From: Serratia sp. Ag1
Lineage (GTDB): Bacteria; Pseudomonadota; Gammaproteobacteria; Enterobacterales; Enterobacteriaceae
Assembly (NCBI RefSeq): GCF_000743355.1
Contig: NZ_JQEI01000003.1
Coordinates: 1-64,000, forward strand
Direction: 5' to 3'
DNA: 64,000 nt
Numbering within the stretch: position 1 is the first letter of the stretch; each line of letters starts with the position of its first letter. The position numbers and the translations under genes were made by a program. The notes under the pieces are model-generated. The model saw only the letters and a list, made by a program, of their open reading frames with translations. It searched no databases and was not told the origin of the DNA. Of the stretch, positions 46,393-60,434 are shown piece by piece.

Positions 46393-48843
46393 TTACAGTT
46401 TGGCGACCTGCACCAGATTGGTATGAGAAGGGTTCCCTTTAGCCAGCGGTGAAGGGCGCTGGGTGGTCAGTACGTTAATACTGCCAGCATGATCGATACG
46501 GCTGCCATCTGGTGAATACCAAGCCCCCTCTCCCAGCGCGACGACTCCCGGCAACATTCGCGGTGTTACCTTGGCATTAATACGCACTTCTCCACGATCG
46601 TTGTAAATACGGATCAGATCGCCATTGGCAATGCCGCGCGCACGTGCATCAATCGGATTGATCCACATCTCCTGACGACAAGCCGCTTTCAGCACATCCA
46701 CATTGCCGTAGGTGGAGTGAGTGCGCGCTTTAAAGTGGAAACCGGTCATCTGCAGTGGGTACTTGCTGCTTAATGGATCTTCAGGGCTTTCAAAACCTGC
46801 GGCATAAATGGGTAATGGGTGAATCACATCCTCTTTTTCCAGTTCCCAAGTGGCTGCCAGTTTTGCCAGCTCAGCGGAATAGATTTCAATCTTGCCGGAA
46901 GGCGTAGTCAGCGGGTTGGCCTGCGGATCGGCACGGAACGCTTTGTACGCCACGTGGTGGCCTTCAGGATCGCGCTGTTTGAAGATCCCCTGCTGCAAGA
47001 ATTGCTCATAATCAGGCAGCGCCGGAATTTTCTCGCGGGATTGCTGGTAAAGATGGCGCAACCACTCTTCCTGAGTCCGGCCTTCGGTGAACGCCTGCTC
47101 AACCCCCATACGGCGGGCGATCTCGCTGGTCATGTCATAAATATTTTTGCATTCAAAACGCGGCTTGATGGCTTGATCGGCAAAAATAACGTAGCCCATG
47201 TTGCCGCTTGAAGCATCGAGACAGAAATCCCGCTGTTCAGACGCAGTGCAATCCGGCAGCACCAGATCGGCATATTTCGCCGATGACGTCATATGGTTAT
47301 CGATCACCACAATCATTTCGCACTTCTTGTCGTCCTGCAAAATGTCGTGAGTGCGGTTGATTTCAGAATGCTGGTTAACCAGGCAGTTACCCGCATAGTT
47401 CCAGATAAACTTGATCGGCACATCCAGTTTGTCTTTGCCACGTACGCCATCGCGTTTGGCGGTCATTTCTGGCCCGCGCAGAATGGCGTCGGTCCACAAG
47501 AACATCGAGATACTGGTTTTTACCGGGTTTTCCAGGGTTGGCATCCGCACAAATGGCAGCCCGTAAGAGCCTTCACGCGCGCCGCTGTTGCCGCCATTGA
47601 TGCCCACGTTGCCCGTCAGGATCGGCAGCATGGCAATGGCCCGCGAAGTTAATTCACCATTGGATTGGCGCTGTGGCCCCCATCCTTGGCAAATATAAGC
47701 CGGTTTTACACTGCCGATTTCACGCGCCAGTTTGATGATGCGATCGGCAGGAATACCGGTAATCTGTTCGGCCCAGGCGGGCGTTTTCGCCACGCCGTCT
47801 TCGCCTTGGCCCAGGATATATGCCTTGTAGTGGCCGTTGGCGGGCGCACCGGCTGGCAAGGTTTTCTCGTCATAACCGACGCAGTATTTATCCAGAAAAG
47901 GTTGATCGACCAGATTTTCGCTGATCAGCACATGCGCCAAACCAGCGACCAATGCCGCATCGGTACCGGGGCGGATCGGTATCCATTCATCTTCACGCCC
48001 TGCAGCAGTGTCGGTATAACGTGGATCTATCACAATCATGCGGGCGTTCGAACTCTCACGCGCCTGTTCCAGCAAATAGGTGACACCACCACCGCTCATG
48101 CGGGTTTCGCCAGGGTTGTTACCGAACATCACCACCAGCTTACTGTTCTCGATATCGGTCGGGCTATTACCATCCGCCCAACCGCCGTAGGTATAATTCA
48201 GGCCAGCGGCGATTTGGGCCGTACTGTAGTCACCGTAGTGATTCAAGTAGCCACCACAGCAATTCATCAGACGAGCGATCAGCGTAGCACCCGGTGGCCA
48301 GGAACGGGTCATGGTGCCACCCAGTGTTCCGGTACCATAATTCAGGTAGATGGCTTCGTTGCCATAATCCTTGATGATGCGTTGCAGGTTATCGCCAATC
48401 AATGCGAAGGCTTCATCCCAACTGATGCGTTTGAACTTACCTTCACCGCGTTTACCCACCCGCAACATGGGGTATTTCAGACGATCGGGGTTATACACAC
48501 GGCGGCGCATCGAGCGCCCACGCAGGCAGGCGCGTACCTGATGCAGTTCTTCGTATGCATCATTGCCGGTGTTGTCGGTTTCGACATATTTGATTTCACC
48601 ATCAACAACGTGCATCCGCAGCGGGCAACGGCTACCGCAGTTTACGGTACAGGCGCTCCACACCACCTTTTCATCGGGCGGCGTGGCAGTTGGTGTTCCA
48701 GGGGAGTCGGCTTTTACCTGACGGCTGAATGGCAAGGAGAGCCCGCCAACGGCAAGTGCAAGACCACCGATAGCGCTGTTTTTAACCAGCTCTCGCCGCG
48801 AGCACTGTAGGCCTGGCAGTGGTTTTCTGTCGGATTCGCTCAT
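46393..48843 (-). CDS. dmsA: DMSO reductase catalytic molybdopterin subunit
   Basis: An 816-aa molybdo-bis-MGD reductase of dimethyl sulphoxide and related N/S-oxides, facing the periplasm. From the ATG at 48843 the twin-arginine motif CSRRELVKNSAIGGLALAVG starts at residue 14. The FeS motif CTVNCGSRCPLRMHVVDG, YGTGTLGGTMTRSWPPG (Mo ligand Ser region) and the end QRPSPLAKGNPSHTNLVQV follow, all close to E. coli DmsA (814 aa). An upstream extension to 48891 lacks support. It leads a dmsA-B-C-D-napF-like operon, with a candidate FNR site 170 bp upstream. Confidence 0.97.
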   Translation of the reverse strand: MSESDRKPLPGLQCSRRELVKNSAIGGLALAVGGLSLPFSRQVKADSPGTPTATPPDEKVVWSACTVNCGSRCPLRMHVVDGEIKYVETDNTGNDAYEELHQVRACLRGRSMRRRVYNPDRLKYPMLRVGKRGEGKFKRISWDEAFALIGDNLQRIIKDYGNEAIYLNYGTGTLGGTMTRSWPPGATLIARLMNCCGGYLNHYGDYSTAQIAAGLNYTYGGWADGNSPTDIENSKLVVMFGNNPGETRMSGGGVTYLLEQARESSNARMIVIDPRYTDTAAGREDEWIPIRPGTDAALVAGLAHVLISENLVDQPFLDKYCVGYDEKTLPAGAPANGHYKAYILGQGEDGVAKTPAWAEQITGIPADRIIKLAREIGSVKPAYICQGWGPQRQSNGELTSRAIAMLPILTGNVGINGGNSGAREGSYGLPFVRMPTLENPVKTSISMFLWTDAILRGPEMTAKRDGVRGKDKLDVPIKFIWNYAGNCLVNQHSEINRTHDILQDDKKCEMIVVIDNHMTSSAKYADLVLPDCTASEQRDFCLDASSGNMGYVIFADQAIKPRFECKNIYDMTSEIARRMGVEQAFTEGRTQEEWLRHLYQQSREKIPALPDYEQFLQQGIFKQRDPEGHHVAYKAFRADPQANPLTTPSGKIEIYSAELAKLAATWELEKEDVIHPLPIYAAGFESPEDPLSSKYPLQMTGFHFKARTHSTYGNVDVLKAACRQEMWINPIDARARGIANGDLIRIYNDRGEVRINAKVTPRMLPGVVALGEGAWYSPDGSRIDHAGSINVLTTQRPSPLAKGNPSHTNLVQVAKL

Positions 48844-49011
48844 ATTCGTTTCACTCTGGGTTGCTTCAGTTAGCCAGTGGTATGGCAACAAAAATCCGCA
48901 ATCAATGTGTTAGCGCTTTTCGAAAGCAGATCGGTTCAAACACGCAGGCGAAAACATTTTTATGGTGGCCTGCGAACAGCGAAACTATCCTCCTAAAGAG
49001 GTAGACTCACT

Positions 49012-49025
49012 TTGTTCGCAATCAA
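49012..49025 (-). promoter_or_regulatory. Candidate FNR site upstream of dmsA
   Basis: On the minus strand TTGAT-TGCG-AACAA matches the FNR consensus TTGATnnnnATCAA at 9 of 10 positions, about 170 bp before the dmsA start. FNR activates dmsA in E. coli. Confidence 0.6.
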
Positions 49026-49038
49026 TAAATAGTTGATA

Positions 49039-49063
49039 TGAATAGGTTAATTGATAATGATTT
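49039..49063. terminator. serS terminator (bidirectional)
   Basis: Stretch just left of the serS stop. The exact hairpin is AAAAAAGCGCC (49139-49149), AAA, GGCGCTTTTTT (49153-49163). It lies between the serS stop and the dmsA promoter and has A- and T-tracts on both sides. The coordinates given for this entry are superseded by the next entry. Confidence 0.1.
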
Positions 49064-49138
49064 TTATTTCATGTCAGGGTCAGAGGAAAATCTGGTGGAA
49101 AACGCGTCAACTCTGTTGAGGAACGATCGTCAGCTATA

Positions 49139-49163
49139 AAAAAAGCGCCAAAGGCGCTTTTTT
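49139..49163. terminator. serS terminator (bidirectional)
   Basis: AAAAAAGCGCC-AAA-GGCGCTTTTTT, an 11-bp stem with a 3-nt loop, 20 bp past the serS stop. It should stop serS transcription before the dms promoter region. Confidence 0.92.
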
Positions 49164-49182
49164 ATCGGACTCAGAATCGCTT

Positions 49183-50517
<1,335 letters not shown>

Positions 50518-50585
50518 TCATGCGGCAACGTTAAAGCCGCACAAAAAGAAGAGTGATGCCTGTTAACCTTACCGCAACGGCAACG

Positions 50586-51929
50586 CTAGCGGTAGCGTTT
50601 TGTCTGGCTATTTTGATCCTGCTCAGCGAGCCATGCCAACTTTTCGCCAATTTTACCTTCCAGCCCGCGCGAGGTCGGATGATAGTAGCGAGTCGCTGCC
50701 ATTTCTGGGGGAAAATAGCTCTCACCTGCCGCATAGGCGTTGGGTTCGTCGTGGGCATAGCGATATTCCGCCCCCAACCCCATTTCCTTCATCAGCTTGG
50801 TTGGGGCGTTACGCAAATGCTCTGGCACATCGTAATCCGCCCTCTCTTTGGCATCGCGAATGGCGGCTTTAAATGCGGTATAAACAGCGTTGCTTTTTGG
50901 CGCACAGGCCAGGTAAACGATCGCTTGGGCAATAGCGCGCTCACCTTCTGCAGGCCCGACGCGGGTGAAGCAATCCCAGGCGGCAATCGCCACTTGCATC
51001 GCACGGGGATCGGCATTGCCAACATCTTCAGAAGCGATAGCCAGCAAACGGCGTGCCACGTACAGCGGATCGCCACCGGCAGTAATGATGCGTGCATACC
51101 AATATAGTGCCGCATCCGGCGCTGAACCGCGTACCGACTTATGCAACGCAGAGATCAGATCGTAATAACGGTCGCCTTTGTTGTCGAAGCGTGCGCTGCG
51201 CTCACCGGAGACTTCTTTCAGTAATTCCGGCGTCAATACCCGCATGCCCTGAGCATCGATCTCCGCCATATCGGCCATCATTTCCAGACTGTTCAAGGCG
51301 CGACGGGCGTCCCCCCCGACTAACTCTGACAACATGCGCTTGGTTTCTTCCGGCAAGACAATGTTCTGGCCACCAAAACCACGGCGGTTATCTTGCATGG
51401 CCTGTTCCAGCACCTGGCTGATATCTTCAGCCGTCAGCGCTTTCAGCAGATAAACACGAGCACGCGACAACAGTGCCGAATTCAGCTCAAAAGAGGGGTT
51501 TTCTGTCGTGGCACCGATAAAGGTGATGGTCCCGTCTTCAATGTGCGGCAGGAAGGCATCCTGCTGACTTTTGTTGAAACGGTGCACCTCATCGACAAAC
51601 AGGATGGTACGGCGACCGGCATCGCGGTTTTGCCGCGCACGTTCGATCGCTTCGCGGATTTCCTTAATACCGGAGGTGACGGCAGATATCCGTTCGACAT
51701 CCGCCTGACCATAACGGCCAATCAGCTCTGCCAACGTGGTTTTCCCGGTTCCTGGCGGCCCCCACAGGATCATTGAGTGCAATTGCCCAGCTTCAATAGC
51801 GCGTGGCAAAGGCTTACCCGGTGCCAACAAATGCTGTTGACCGATGTACTGTGCAAGCGTCGTTGGCCGCATACGCGCGGCCAACGGTTGGAATTCATTG
51901 TGGGAAAAATCGAGCGACAGATTACTCAC
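50586..51929 (-). CDS. rarA: Replication-associated recombination protein A (MgsA/RarA)
   Basis: A 447-aa AAA+ ATPase of the clamp-loader-like RarA/WRNIP1 family that acts at stalled replication forks. Walker A is [15 protein letters not shown], Walker B is [16 protein letters not shown], and sensor 1 is [20 protein letters not shown]. The C-terminal tetramerisation part contains [20 protein letters not shown] and [20 protein letters not shown]. It lies 8 bp after lolA, so the two are co-transcribed. Confidence 0.97.
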   Translation of the reverse strand: MSNLSLDFSHNEFQPLAARMRPTTLAQYIGQQHLLAPGKPLPRAIEAGQLHSMILWGPPGTGKTTLAELIGRYGQADVERISAVTSGIKEIREAIERARQNRDAGRRTILFVDEVHRFNKSQQDAFLPHIEDGTITFIGATTENPSFELNSALLSRARVYLLKALTAEDISQVLEQAMQDNRRGFGGQNIVLPEETKRMLSELVGGDARRALNSLEMMADMAEIDAQGMRVLTPELLKEVSGERSARFDNKGDRYYDLISALHKSVRGSAPDAALYWYARIITAGGDPLYVARRLLAIASEDVGNADPRAMQVAIAAWDCFTRVGPAEGERAIAQAIVYLACAPKSNAVYTAFKAAIRDAKERADYDVPEHLRNAPTKLMKEMGLGAEYRYAHDEPNAYAAGESYFPPEMAATRYYHPTSRGLEGKIGEKLAWLAEQDQNSQTKRYR

Positions 51930-51937
51930 GCAGGCCT

Positions 51938-52549
51938 CTACTTCCGCTGATCGTCCAGCGTCACTCCCTTCGGCGGGGTAAATTTGAATTTGGCGGCATC
52001 AACGCTGCTGTTTTGCTGGCTTTTCAGCTGGTAATCACTGCGTTGACCGTCTTGTTCAACGGCGGTAAAGCTTTTGATCGTACCGCTGTTGGTTACCGTA
52101 ATCGCAAACTGTTTCAGATTGCCCGTGCTGGCTTTTGGCGTCAGCTCAAAGTCATCGCCTTTCTGCTTAACGTTGTATTGCTTCCAGTCATTGGCATTAT
52201 TACGGGTGATCAGCATAAATGGCGTGTTACCCGTCGCGCTCTTCAACCAGGTCGCGGTGACCTGCTCAACAAAGGGGTTATAAAACCACAAGGTTTCACC
52301 GTCAGAAACCAGCACACTCTCATCTGGAGAAGTCATGTGCCAGTTAAACAGGTTCGGGCGTTTTACCCACAACTCACCTTCACCTTGCTGCACCTCAGCA
52401 CCATCGCTGCTGGTCACTGATTGAGAGAAACTGGCGTGGAAACTGTTCACTTTCGCCAGGCGACTTTGTAAATCCTGAGCGGCATCCGCCAGCACCGATG
52501 TAGAGGCAAATCCCGAAAGCAGACAACAGGCAACTAACAGTTTTTTCAT
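51938..52549 (-). CDS. lolA: Outer-membrane lipoprotein carrier protein
   Basis: Periplasmic chaperone that carries lipoproteins from LolCDE to LolB. It is 203 aa with a signal peptide [20 protein letters not shown] (cleavage after ADA or LA). The mature part has [20 protein letters not shown], then [20 protein letters not shown] and [20 protein letters not shown], matching LolA throughout. The ATG at 52549 is chosen because it begins the signal peptide; the frame extends to 52624 without support. Confidence 0.97.
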   Translation of the reverse strand: MKKLLVACCLLSGFASTSVLADAAQDLQSRLAKVNSFHASFSQSVTSSDGAEVQQGEGELWVKRPNLFNWHMTSPDESVLVSDGETLWFYNPFVEQVTATWLKSATGNTPFMLITRNNANDWKQYNVKQKGDDFELTPKASTGNLKQFAITVTNSGTIKSFTAVEQDGQRSDYQLKSQQNSSVDAAKFKFTPPKGVTLDDQRK

Positions 52550-52695
52550 TGTTCCAGATACCTTATGAAATACATATACCGCAAGGCAGCCCCTTGCGGA
52601 CAAATAACCTTTAACGCTCACCACTTTACCTGAAGCCCTGAGCAGGCTGCCAGAACATTACTTCGAGAAATTCGCGGGTTTACGCTTCTTTGCAC

Positions 52696-52717
52696 AAGGG
52701 CCGCGAAAGCGGCCCTT
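52696..52717. terminator. Hairpin in the ftsK-lolA spacer
   Basis: AAGGGCCGC-GAAA-GCGGCCCTT, a 9-bp stem with a GNRA-type loop, 32 bp after the ftsK stop. The minus-strand side lacks a T-tract, so it may be a weak terminator or an mRNA-stabilising element. Confidence 0.55.
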
Positions 52718-52748
52718 GGTTTATTTCTACATGGCTAGAGAACAGCCA

Positions 52749-55700
52749 TCAATCATGACGCGGCGGAGCCAAGACTTCACGGTTGCCGTTATGCCCTTGC
52801 TCACTGACGATCCCCTGCGCTTCCATCTGTTCAATAATACGTGCAGCGCGGTTATAGCCGATGCGGAACTGGCGTTGTACGCCGGAAATAGAAGCACGGC
52901 GCTTATCCACGACAAACTCCACGGCCTGGTCGAACAGCGGATCCAGCTCTTCATCACCGTCCAGGCCACCGCCCGCGCCACCTTCACCGTCTTCACCACC
53001 GTTGAGGATGCCCTCTTTGTACTGTGGCCGTTCGCGTGCTTTCCAGTCTTTTACCACTGCGTGCACTTCCTGATCGCGCACAAAAGCACCATGCACACGT
53101 ACCGGAATCGAAGAGTTAGGAGCCAGATACAGCATATCCCCCATCCCGAGCAAAGATTCAGCACCGCTCTGATCGAGAATAGTGCGGGAGTCGATTTTAC
53201 TGGATACGGTAAAGGCGATGCGCGTTGGGATATTGGCTTTGATCAGCCCGGTAATCACATCCACCGATGGGCGTTGCGTTGCCAATACCAAGTGGATACC
53301 TGCTGCACGCGCCTTCTGTGCCAAGCGCGCGATCAGCTCTTCCACCTTTTTGCCGACCGTCATGATCAGATCGGCAAATTCATCCACCATCACCACGATG
53401 TAGGGTTCTTTTTCCAGCGTCGGCATTACCGTACCCATACTGTCGCTGGGTTTCCAGAATGGATCCGGAATTGGCCTGCCCATCGCCTCGGCCTGATCGA
53501 CGCGCTCGTTATAGCCAGCCAAATTGCGCACGCCCAACGCGGACATCAGTTTATAGCGGCGTTCCATCTCGGCAACACACCAACGCAGTGCATTGGCGGC
53601 ATCTTTCATATCGGTAACCACATCGGTCAGCAGATGTGGAATCCCTTCATAGACCGACAGTTCCAGCATTTTCGGGTCGATCATGATAAAGCGCACTTCT
53701 TTTGGTGTGGCTTTATACAAAATACTCAGGATCATGGCATTGACCCCGACCGACTTACCGGAGCCCGTTGTCCCTGCCACCAGCAGGTGCGGCATTTTAC
53801 CCAAATCGGCGACTACTGGCTGCCCTGAAATATCCTTGCCCAAGACAATCGCCAACGGTGAGGTGTTGTCACGGAATGCCGGGCAATCCAGCACTTCTCG
53901 CAGATACACGGTTTGGCGTTTGGCATTTGGCAACTCAATACCCACGTAGGGTTTGCCCGGTATCACCTCAACCACCCGCACCGCCGAGGTTGACAATGAG
54001 CGAGCCAAATCCCGTGACAGGTTGGAAATACGTGCCGCTTTGACGCCCGGAGCCAGATCCAGTTCGAAACGCGTAATCACCGGGCCAGGCAGGATATCCA
54101 CAACGTCAGCCTTTACCCGATAATCTGCCAGACTGGCTTCTACCAGACGGGCTTTTTGTTCGAGCTCAAACGAATCCACCGGTTCCACTTCTCTCGGTGC
54201 TTCAGCCAGCAGATCCAGCGTAGGCAATGGCGTGGTCGGCTTCTGCAGCGGTTGATCGTTACGCATCAGGAACGGGTGAATCAGGCTATCCATTGCAGGC
54301 GCAGCAGGTTGCTGCTGTACCGGTGGTTGATAAGACTGTTGCGGCTGATAAGCTGGAGCTTGGGGGCGTAGTGCCGGTGACGGTGACGCTTCTGGCTCAA
54401 AATTGCCGAAAGGCACATCATCTTCTCTTTCACTTTGCAGCTCAATACGCTCCTCAAGCTGCGGCGATAGCGTGAATAACGGCTCTTTAGGGCCATCATC
54501 AACCAGATCTGCCATCGGTGAAAGGCTGTAAGCCTGGCTACTGTCGGCCAAGCGCGAAACTGGCGCGGGTTCAGGTTCGACATGATCCTCACCATAACGA
54601 GCCTGCTGCTGTTGCGCAAAAGCCTGGCCAAGTGCCGCTTCCTGCAAAGCATTCTCATCGTCATGCTGATAATCATCGCCATAGCGCTGGTTTTGCTGTT
54701 CGGCAAATGCCTGCCGCAGAGCGGCTTCTTGCAGAGCTTCGTCGTCCTGCGGATAACTGGCGGGTTCTTGTGGTAGCAATGTATTGCGCTGACGTTGCTC
54801 CTGCTCCGCCATACGCTGTGAAGGCAGTTTGATCCCGTAAGATGCCAGTTCGCGCCGCGTGGGAATGCGCACCGGATTCGGGCGGGGTAATTCCGGACCA
54901 ATGCCTTGTTTAATCTGAGAGCTGCTATCGCTGGTGGCAGTAAATGTCGGCATAAAGGTGTGGTTTGCCACACCAGTCGCCGTGGCAGTCACGGATGAAG
55001 GTTTCACCGAACCCAATGAAGGAGCCTCATCGATGGCACTGAACCCAGCGGAATCGCTGAAATCCACCCGATCGCGCTGTGCGGCAGAAAAATCAAACGG
55101 TGATTGCTCACGCGGCGGTTCAACGGAAGTGTTCCAGTCCCCTAAACGCGGCTCATCATCATCTTGATAAGGATCCGCCTGCTGCATTGCCTGCGGTGCT
55201 GGCGTTTCTTCCGGGAGCTCAAACGAATACAGCGGTGGTATGCTTTGCTCTGATTCTGGTTCCAACGGATGCGGGTTGGCAGCAGCCGGTGCCTCAACCA
55301 CTACAGATGTGGATTCAGCGATAGCAGGTTCCTCATCAATAGCACGCAGCCCGCTCAGAAGTGGATCCATATCGTCCTGCGCCACTTCAGTGGCTGGCGG
55401 CGCAGAAAACAGCACATCATCATCGTCCAGCCGCACCGCTGGTGCAGTGCTTGGGGCCGGGCTTTCTGGTTCATCAATAAACTTGTCGTCATCGTCATGA
55501 TAACGTTCATCACCACGTGATCGATTGGTCATAAAAGTAGCGATACCCAGCACGGCCCCACCGATTTTTTCGGCGATGGTCAACCAAGACCAACCGGTGA
55601 ACAGCGTAAAACCTACGGCCCAAATGCCTAACAGCGCCAACGTAGCGCCAATATCGTTAAACCAGGGCAGCATCGCGTTGCTCAGCAAACTGCCAATGAC

Positions 55701-56132
55701 GCCACCAGAGGCAAAATAGTAGAGATCGTCGACATTCAGCGCGGCTAAGCCGCTTGAGGTAAGCACCAACGCTAAGGTGCCAATCAGGCGCAACGACAAG
55801 CCAAAATAGTCAATATAGTCGTGGTTGCCGCGCTGACGAAAGCCAGCCCAGCATAGAATAAGCATGATCGGCGGTATCGCGTAGGCGAGCACTCCGAAGG
55901 TGAAAAACAGGGTATCGGCCAACCAGGCACCAACGCCACCACCCAGATTGTGGATCGGTTCATGCCATGCAGTTTGCGACCAACTGGGGTCAGAAGGGTT
56001 GAAACTGATCAGGGCAGCCATAAGGTAAACGGCAAAAATCGCTACCACGATCGACACAGCTTCGAGCAAACGCTGCCCACTGCTGAGTTTTCTCAGGGTA
56101 ACTTCTTTATCTTCTGTGTATTCCTGGCTCAA
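52749..56132 (-). CDS. ftsK: DNA translocase FtsK
   Basis: Septal DNA pump that aligns dif sites and activates XerCD at division. It is 1127 aa, shorter than E. coli FtsK (1329) because the linker is shorter. The N-terminus has four membrane helices ([20 protein letters not shown] onward). The linker, about 200-620, is rich in Gln, Pro and acidic residues. The motor has Walker [20 protein letters not shown] near residue 785 and Walker [17 protein letters not shown]. The gamma domain ([20 protein letters not shown] onward) ends the protein and reads KOPS. It lies upstream of lolA. Confidence 0.97.
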   Translation of the reverse strand: MSQEYTEDKEVTLRKLSSGQRLLEAVSIVVAIFAVYLMAALISFNPSDPSWSQTAWHEPIHNLGGGVGAWLADTLFFTFGVLAYAIPPIMLILCWAGFRQRGNHDYIDYFGLSLRLIGTLALVLTSSGLAALNVDDLYYFASGGVIGSLLSNAMLPWFNDIGATLALLGIWAVGFTLFTGWSWLTIAEKIGGAVLGIATFMTNRSRGDERYHDDDDKFIDEPESPAPSTAPAVRLDDDDVLFSAPPATEVAQDDMDPLLSGLRAIDEEPAIAESTSVVVEAPAAANPHPLEPESEQSIPPLYSFELPEETPAPQAMQQADPYQDDDEPRLGDWNTSVEPPREQSPFDFSAAQRDRVDFSDSAGFSAIDEAPSLGSVKPSSVTATATGVANHTFMPTFTATSDSSSQIKQGIGPELPRPNPVRIPTRRELASYGIKLPSQRMAEQEQRQRNTLLPQEPASYPQDDEALQEAALRQAFAEQQNQRYGDDYQHDDENALQEAALGQAFAQQQQARYGEDHVEPEPAPVSRLADSSQAYSLSPMADLVDDGPKEPLFTLSPQLEERIELQSEREDDVPFGNFEPEASPSPALRPQAPAYQPQQSYQPPVQQQPAAPAMDSLIHPFLMRNDQPLQKPTTPLPTLDLLAEAPREVEPVDSFELEQKARLVEASLADYRVKADVVDILPGPVITRFELDLAPGVKAARISNLSRDLARSLSTSAVRVVEVIPGKPYVGIELPNAKRQTVYLREVLDCPAFRDNTSPLAIVLGKDISGQPVVADLGKMPHLLVAGTTGSGKSVGVNAMILSILYKATPKEVRFIMIDPKMLELSVYEGIPHLLTDVVTDMKDAANALRWCVAEMERRYKLMSALGVRNLAGYNERVDQAEAMGRPIPDPFWKPSDSMGTVMPTLEKEPYIVVMVDEFADLIMTVGKKVEELIARLAQKARAAGIHLVLATQRPSVDVITGLIKANIPTRIAFTVSSKIDSRTILDQSGAESLLGMGDMLYLAPNSSIPVRVHGAFVRDQEVHAVVKDWKARERPQYKEGILNGGEDGEGGAGGGLDGDEELDPLFDQAVEFVVDKRRASISGVQRQFRIGYNRAARIIEQMEAQGIVSEQGHNGNREVLAPPRHD

Positions 56133-56252
56133 GAAAGGCTCTCCAGGTTCCTGTTAGCGGACATAGTAACAGCGCCGAGAGACTTTCTCGGCGCCGAAAC
56201 TGTATGGATAAACAGGAGTATAGCGAATCTAATCAGGTTTTGCACCTGCACC

Positions 56253-56747
56253 TTACCGTGTTTTGATAACCAGACGGTTACTCTGCTTCACTTCTTCCAT
56301 CACAACGTAAGTACGGGTGTCATTAACCCCCGGTAAACGCAGCAGAGTTTCGCCCAGCAATTTACGGTAAGCCGACATATCGGGTACGCGGGTCTTCAAC
56401 AGGTAGTCGAAATCACCGGAAACCAGATGACATTCCTGAATCTCTTCAAGTTTCTGTACAGCTGAGTTGAACTGCTCAAACACATCCGGCGCACCGCGGT
56501 TTAACGTGATTTCCACGAAAACCAGCAGGGAAGCGTCCAGATAATGCGGGTTGAGCAATGCGGTATAACCATGGATAAAACCCTGACGCTCAAGACGGCG
56601 TACACGTTCTAAGCATGGCGTTGGGGATAACCCCACGCGCTTCGAAAGCTCGACGTTCGAAATTCGCCCATCCTTTTGCAATTCGTTAAGGATATTACGA
56701 TCGATACGGTCAAGATCTTTACCCGGGCGTTTTTTATTATCTACCAT
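56253..56747 (-). CDS. lrp: Leucine-responsive regulatory protein
   Basis: Global AsnC/Lrp-family regulator of amino-acid metabolism. It is 164 aa, as in E. coli. The N-terminal HTH is ILNELQKDGRISNVELSKRV, then GLSPTPCLERVRRL. The RAM domain follows (FVEITLNRGAPDVFEQFNSA; HLVSGDFDYLLKTRVPDMSA). The start MVDNKKRPGKDLDRIDRNIL at 56747 matches the family; the longer frame to 56810 is unsupported. Divergent from trxB across 697 bp. Confidence 0.98.
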   Translation of the reverse strand: MVDNKKRPGKDLDRIDRNILNELQKDGRISNVELSKRVGLSPTPCLERVRRLERQGFIHGYTALLNPHYLDASLLVFVEITLNRGAPDVFEQFNSAVQKLEEIQECHLVSGDFDYLLKTRVPDMSAYRKLLGETLLRLPGVNDTRTYVVMEEVKQSNRLVIKTR

Positions 56748-58416
<1,669 letters not shown>

Positions 58417-58436
58417 ATCCCCCCTAGCTCTACCTC

Positions 58437-58456
58437 AGGCGGCTGATTAGCCGCCT
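58437..58456 (+). terminator. trxB terminator
   Basis: AGGCGGCT-GATT-AGCCGCCT followed by TATTTAT, 20 bp after trxB. Confidence 0.7.
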
Positions 58457-58662
58457 TATTTATCCCCTGCGTGCTGCCGATCCCGAGTAGCCCACTCAAA
58501 AGCGGGCATAGCTTACAGCAACAAGGATATTTATTTTCAGTCTGCCGAGTGACGAGGTAACATTAGCGCTCACTTGTTTCGCTTCAGGTCGAGGCAAACA
58601 CTTTTTTTAACAGTACGTTAACCTGACCTGTTACAGCAGGCATCGGCGACGCAGACTACCTG

Positions 58663-60432
58663 ATGAAAAAAACCAGACAGTACCAATTAACCCATTGGCT
58701 CAAAACCCAGAGCGCGTTGGCGCAACGCTGGTTGCGTCTTTCTATGCTGTTAGGCCTGTTCAGCGGCATTTTGATTGTCGCCCAAGCCTGGCTGCTGGCC
58801 TCCCTGCTCCATGCCCTGATTGTCGAGCATCAACCACGCGGCGAGCTTGTTTCCTCATTTATCTGGCTGGCTGCCACCTTTGCATTGCGGGCATTGTTAA
58901 GCTGGTTGCGCGAACGGGTCGGCTTTATCTGTGGGCAAGCGATCCGCCAGCGTATGCGGGCACAGGTGCTGGACAAACTGCAACGCCTCGGCCCGGCCTG
59001 GATCCAGGGCAAACCTGCAGGTAGCTGGGCCAGCATAATCGTCGAACAGATTGAAGATATGCAGGATTACTATGCGCGCTATCTGCCGCAGATGTATCTG
59101 GCCGTTTTTATTCCGCTGCTGATCCTGCTTACTCTCTTCCCAATTAACTGGGCCGCCGGATTTATCCTGCTGGCTACCGCTCCACTGATCCCGCTCTTTA
59201 TGGCGCTAGTCGGTATGGGCGCAGCGGATGCCAACCGCCGTAATTTTGTCGCATTGGCGCGTTTGAGCGGCAATTTCCTCGATCGTCTGCGTGGGTTGGA
59301 TACGCTGCGGTTGTTTAATCGCGGCCAGGCAGAGACAGAGCAGATTGCCAGGTCTTCGGAAGATTTCCGCCAGCGCACCATGGAAGTGCTGCGTATGGCG
59401 TTCCTCTCTTCTGCGGTGCTGGAGTTCTTTGCTTCTATTTCTATTGCCGTAGTGGCGGTTTATTTTGGTTTCTCCTATCTCGGCGAGTTGAATTTCGGTA
59501 GCTATGGCACCGGCGTAACGCTGTTTGCCGGTTTCCTGGTGCTGATCCTCGCGCCAGAATTCTTCCAGCCGCTGCGCGATCTCGGGGCTTTTTACCATGC
59601 CAAAGCTCAGGCCGTGGGCGCAGCGGAAGCCCTGGAAACCTTCCTGGCGGCAGAAGAAGGCGAACAGGTCGGGAATGGCGCACAGATTCTGGATCCCGCA
59701 TTACCGTTGACATTGCAGGCGCAGGATCTGGAGATTCTCTCACCTGACGGTGTATTGCTGGCCGGGCCACTGACCTTCACCTTACCTGCGAATCAGCGTA
59801 TTGCCCTGGTCGGGCTGAGCGGAGCCGGGAAAAGTTCGCTGCTGAATCTGTTGCTCGGCTTCCTGCCCTATCGGGGTTCGTTGCAGGTTAACGGCACAGA
59901 GTTGCGTGAACTGTCCGCAGCAAACTGGCGTCAACAATTAGGATGGGTGGGCCAAAACCCACACCTGCCAGCACAAACGCTAAGGGAGAATATTCTGCTA
60001 GGCGCGCCAGAGGCCAGCGAAGAACAACTTCAGCAGGCAATTGAACAGGCTTACGTCAGCGAATTTCTGCCACATTTGCCGAACGGGCTGGCAACCGATT
60101 TGGGGGATGGCGCAGCACGCCTTTCTGTTGGCCAAGCGCAACGCGTGGCTGTTGCACGCGCGCTGATCGGCCCTTGCCGTTTGCTGCTGCTGGATGAACC
60201 AGCAGCAAGCCTGGATGCACACAGTGAGCGCCGGGTCATGCAAGCCCTGAATCAGGCCTCACATCAGCAAACCACTTTGCTGGTGACGCACCAGCTAGAA
60301 GATATTGAACATTACGATCAGATCTGGGTGATGGACAGCGGGAAAATCGTTCAGCAAGGTGATTATGCTACGCTCAGCGCTCAACCGGGCCTGTTTGCCA
60401 ATCTGATCGCTCATCGCAGCGGGGAACTCTAA
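58663..60432 (+). CDS. cydD: CydD, cysteine/glutathione ABC exporter subunit
   Basis: Half of the heterodimeric inner-membrane exporter that sends cysteine and glutathione to the periplasm and is needed for cytochrome bd assembly. It is 589 aa (E. coli 588). Six membrane helices in the first 320 residues, then the NBD with Walker A VGLSGAGKSSLLNLLLG, signature LSVGQAQRVAVARAL (a variant of LSGGQ) and Walker B CRLLLLDEPAASLDAHSERR. cydC follows after 2 bp. Confidence 0.97.
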   Translation: MKKTRQYQLTHWLKTQSALAQRWLRLSMLLGLFSGILIVAQAWLLASLLHALIVEHQPRGELVSSFIWLAATFALRALLSWLRERVGFICGQAIRQRMRAQVLDKLQRLGPAWIQGKPAGSWASIIVEQIEDMQDYYARYLPQMYLAVFIPLLILLTLFPINWAAGFILLATAPLIPLFMALVGMGAADANRRNFVALARLSGNFLDRLRGLDTLRLFNRGQAETEQIARSSEDFRQRTMEVLRMAFLSSAVLEFFASISIAVVAVYFGFSYLGELNFGSYGTGVTLFAGFLVLILAPEFFQPLRDLGAFYHAKAQAVGAAEALETFLAAEEGEQVGNGAQILDPALPLTLQAQDLEILSPDGVLLAGPLTFTLPANQRIALVGLSGAGKSSLLNLLLGFLPYRGSLQVNGTELRELSAANWRQQLGWVGQNPHLPAQTLRENILLGAPEASEEQLQQAIEQAYVSEFLPHLPNGLATDLGDGAARLSVGQAQRVAVARALIGPCRLLLLDEPAASLDAHSERRVMQALNQASHQQTTLLVTHQLEDIEHYDQIWVMDSGKIVQQGDYATLSAQPGLFANLIAHRSGEL

Positions 60433-60434
60433 TC

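Noticed and set aside
47665-48810. A 381-codon plus-strand frame opposite dmsA
   Set aside because: Antisense shadow; dmsA matches its E. coli homologue throughout.
49039-49063. First coordinates listed for the serS terminator
   Set aside because: The positions were misplaced by 100 bp; the hairpin is at 49139-49163 and the low-confidence entry should be ignored.
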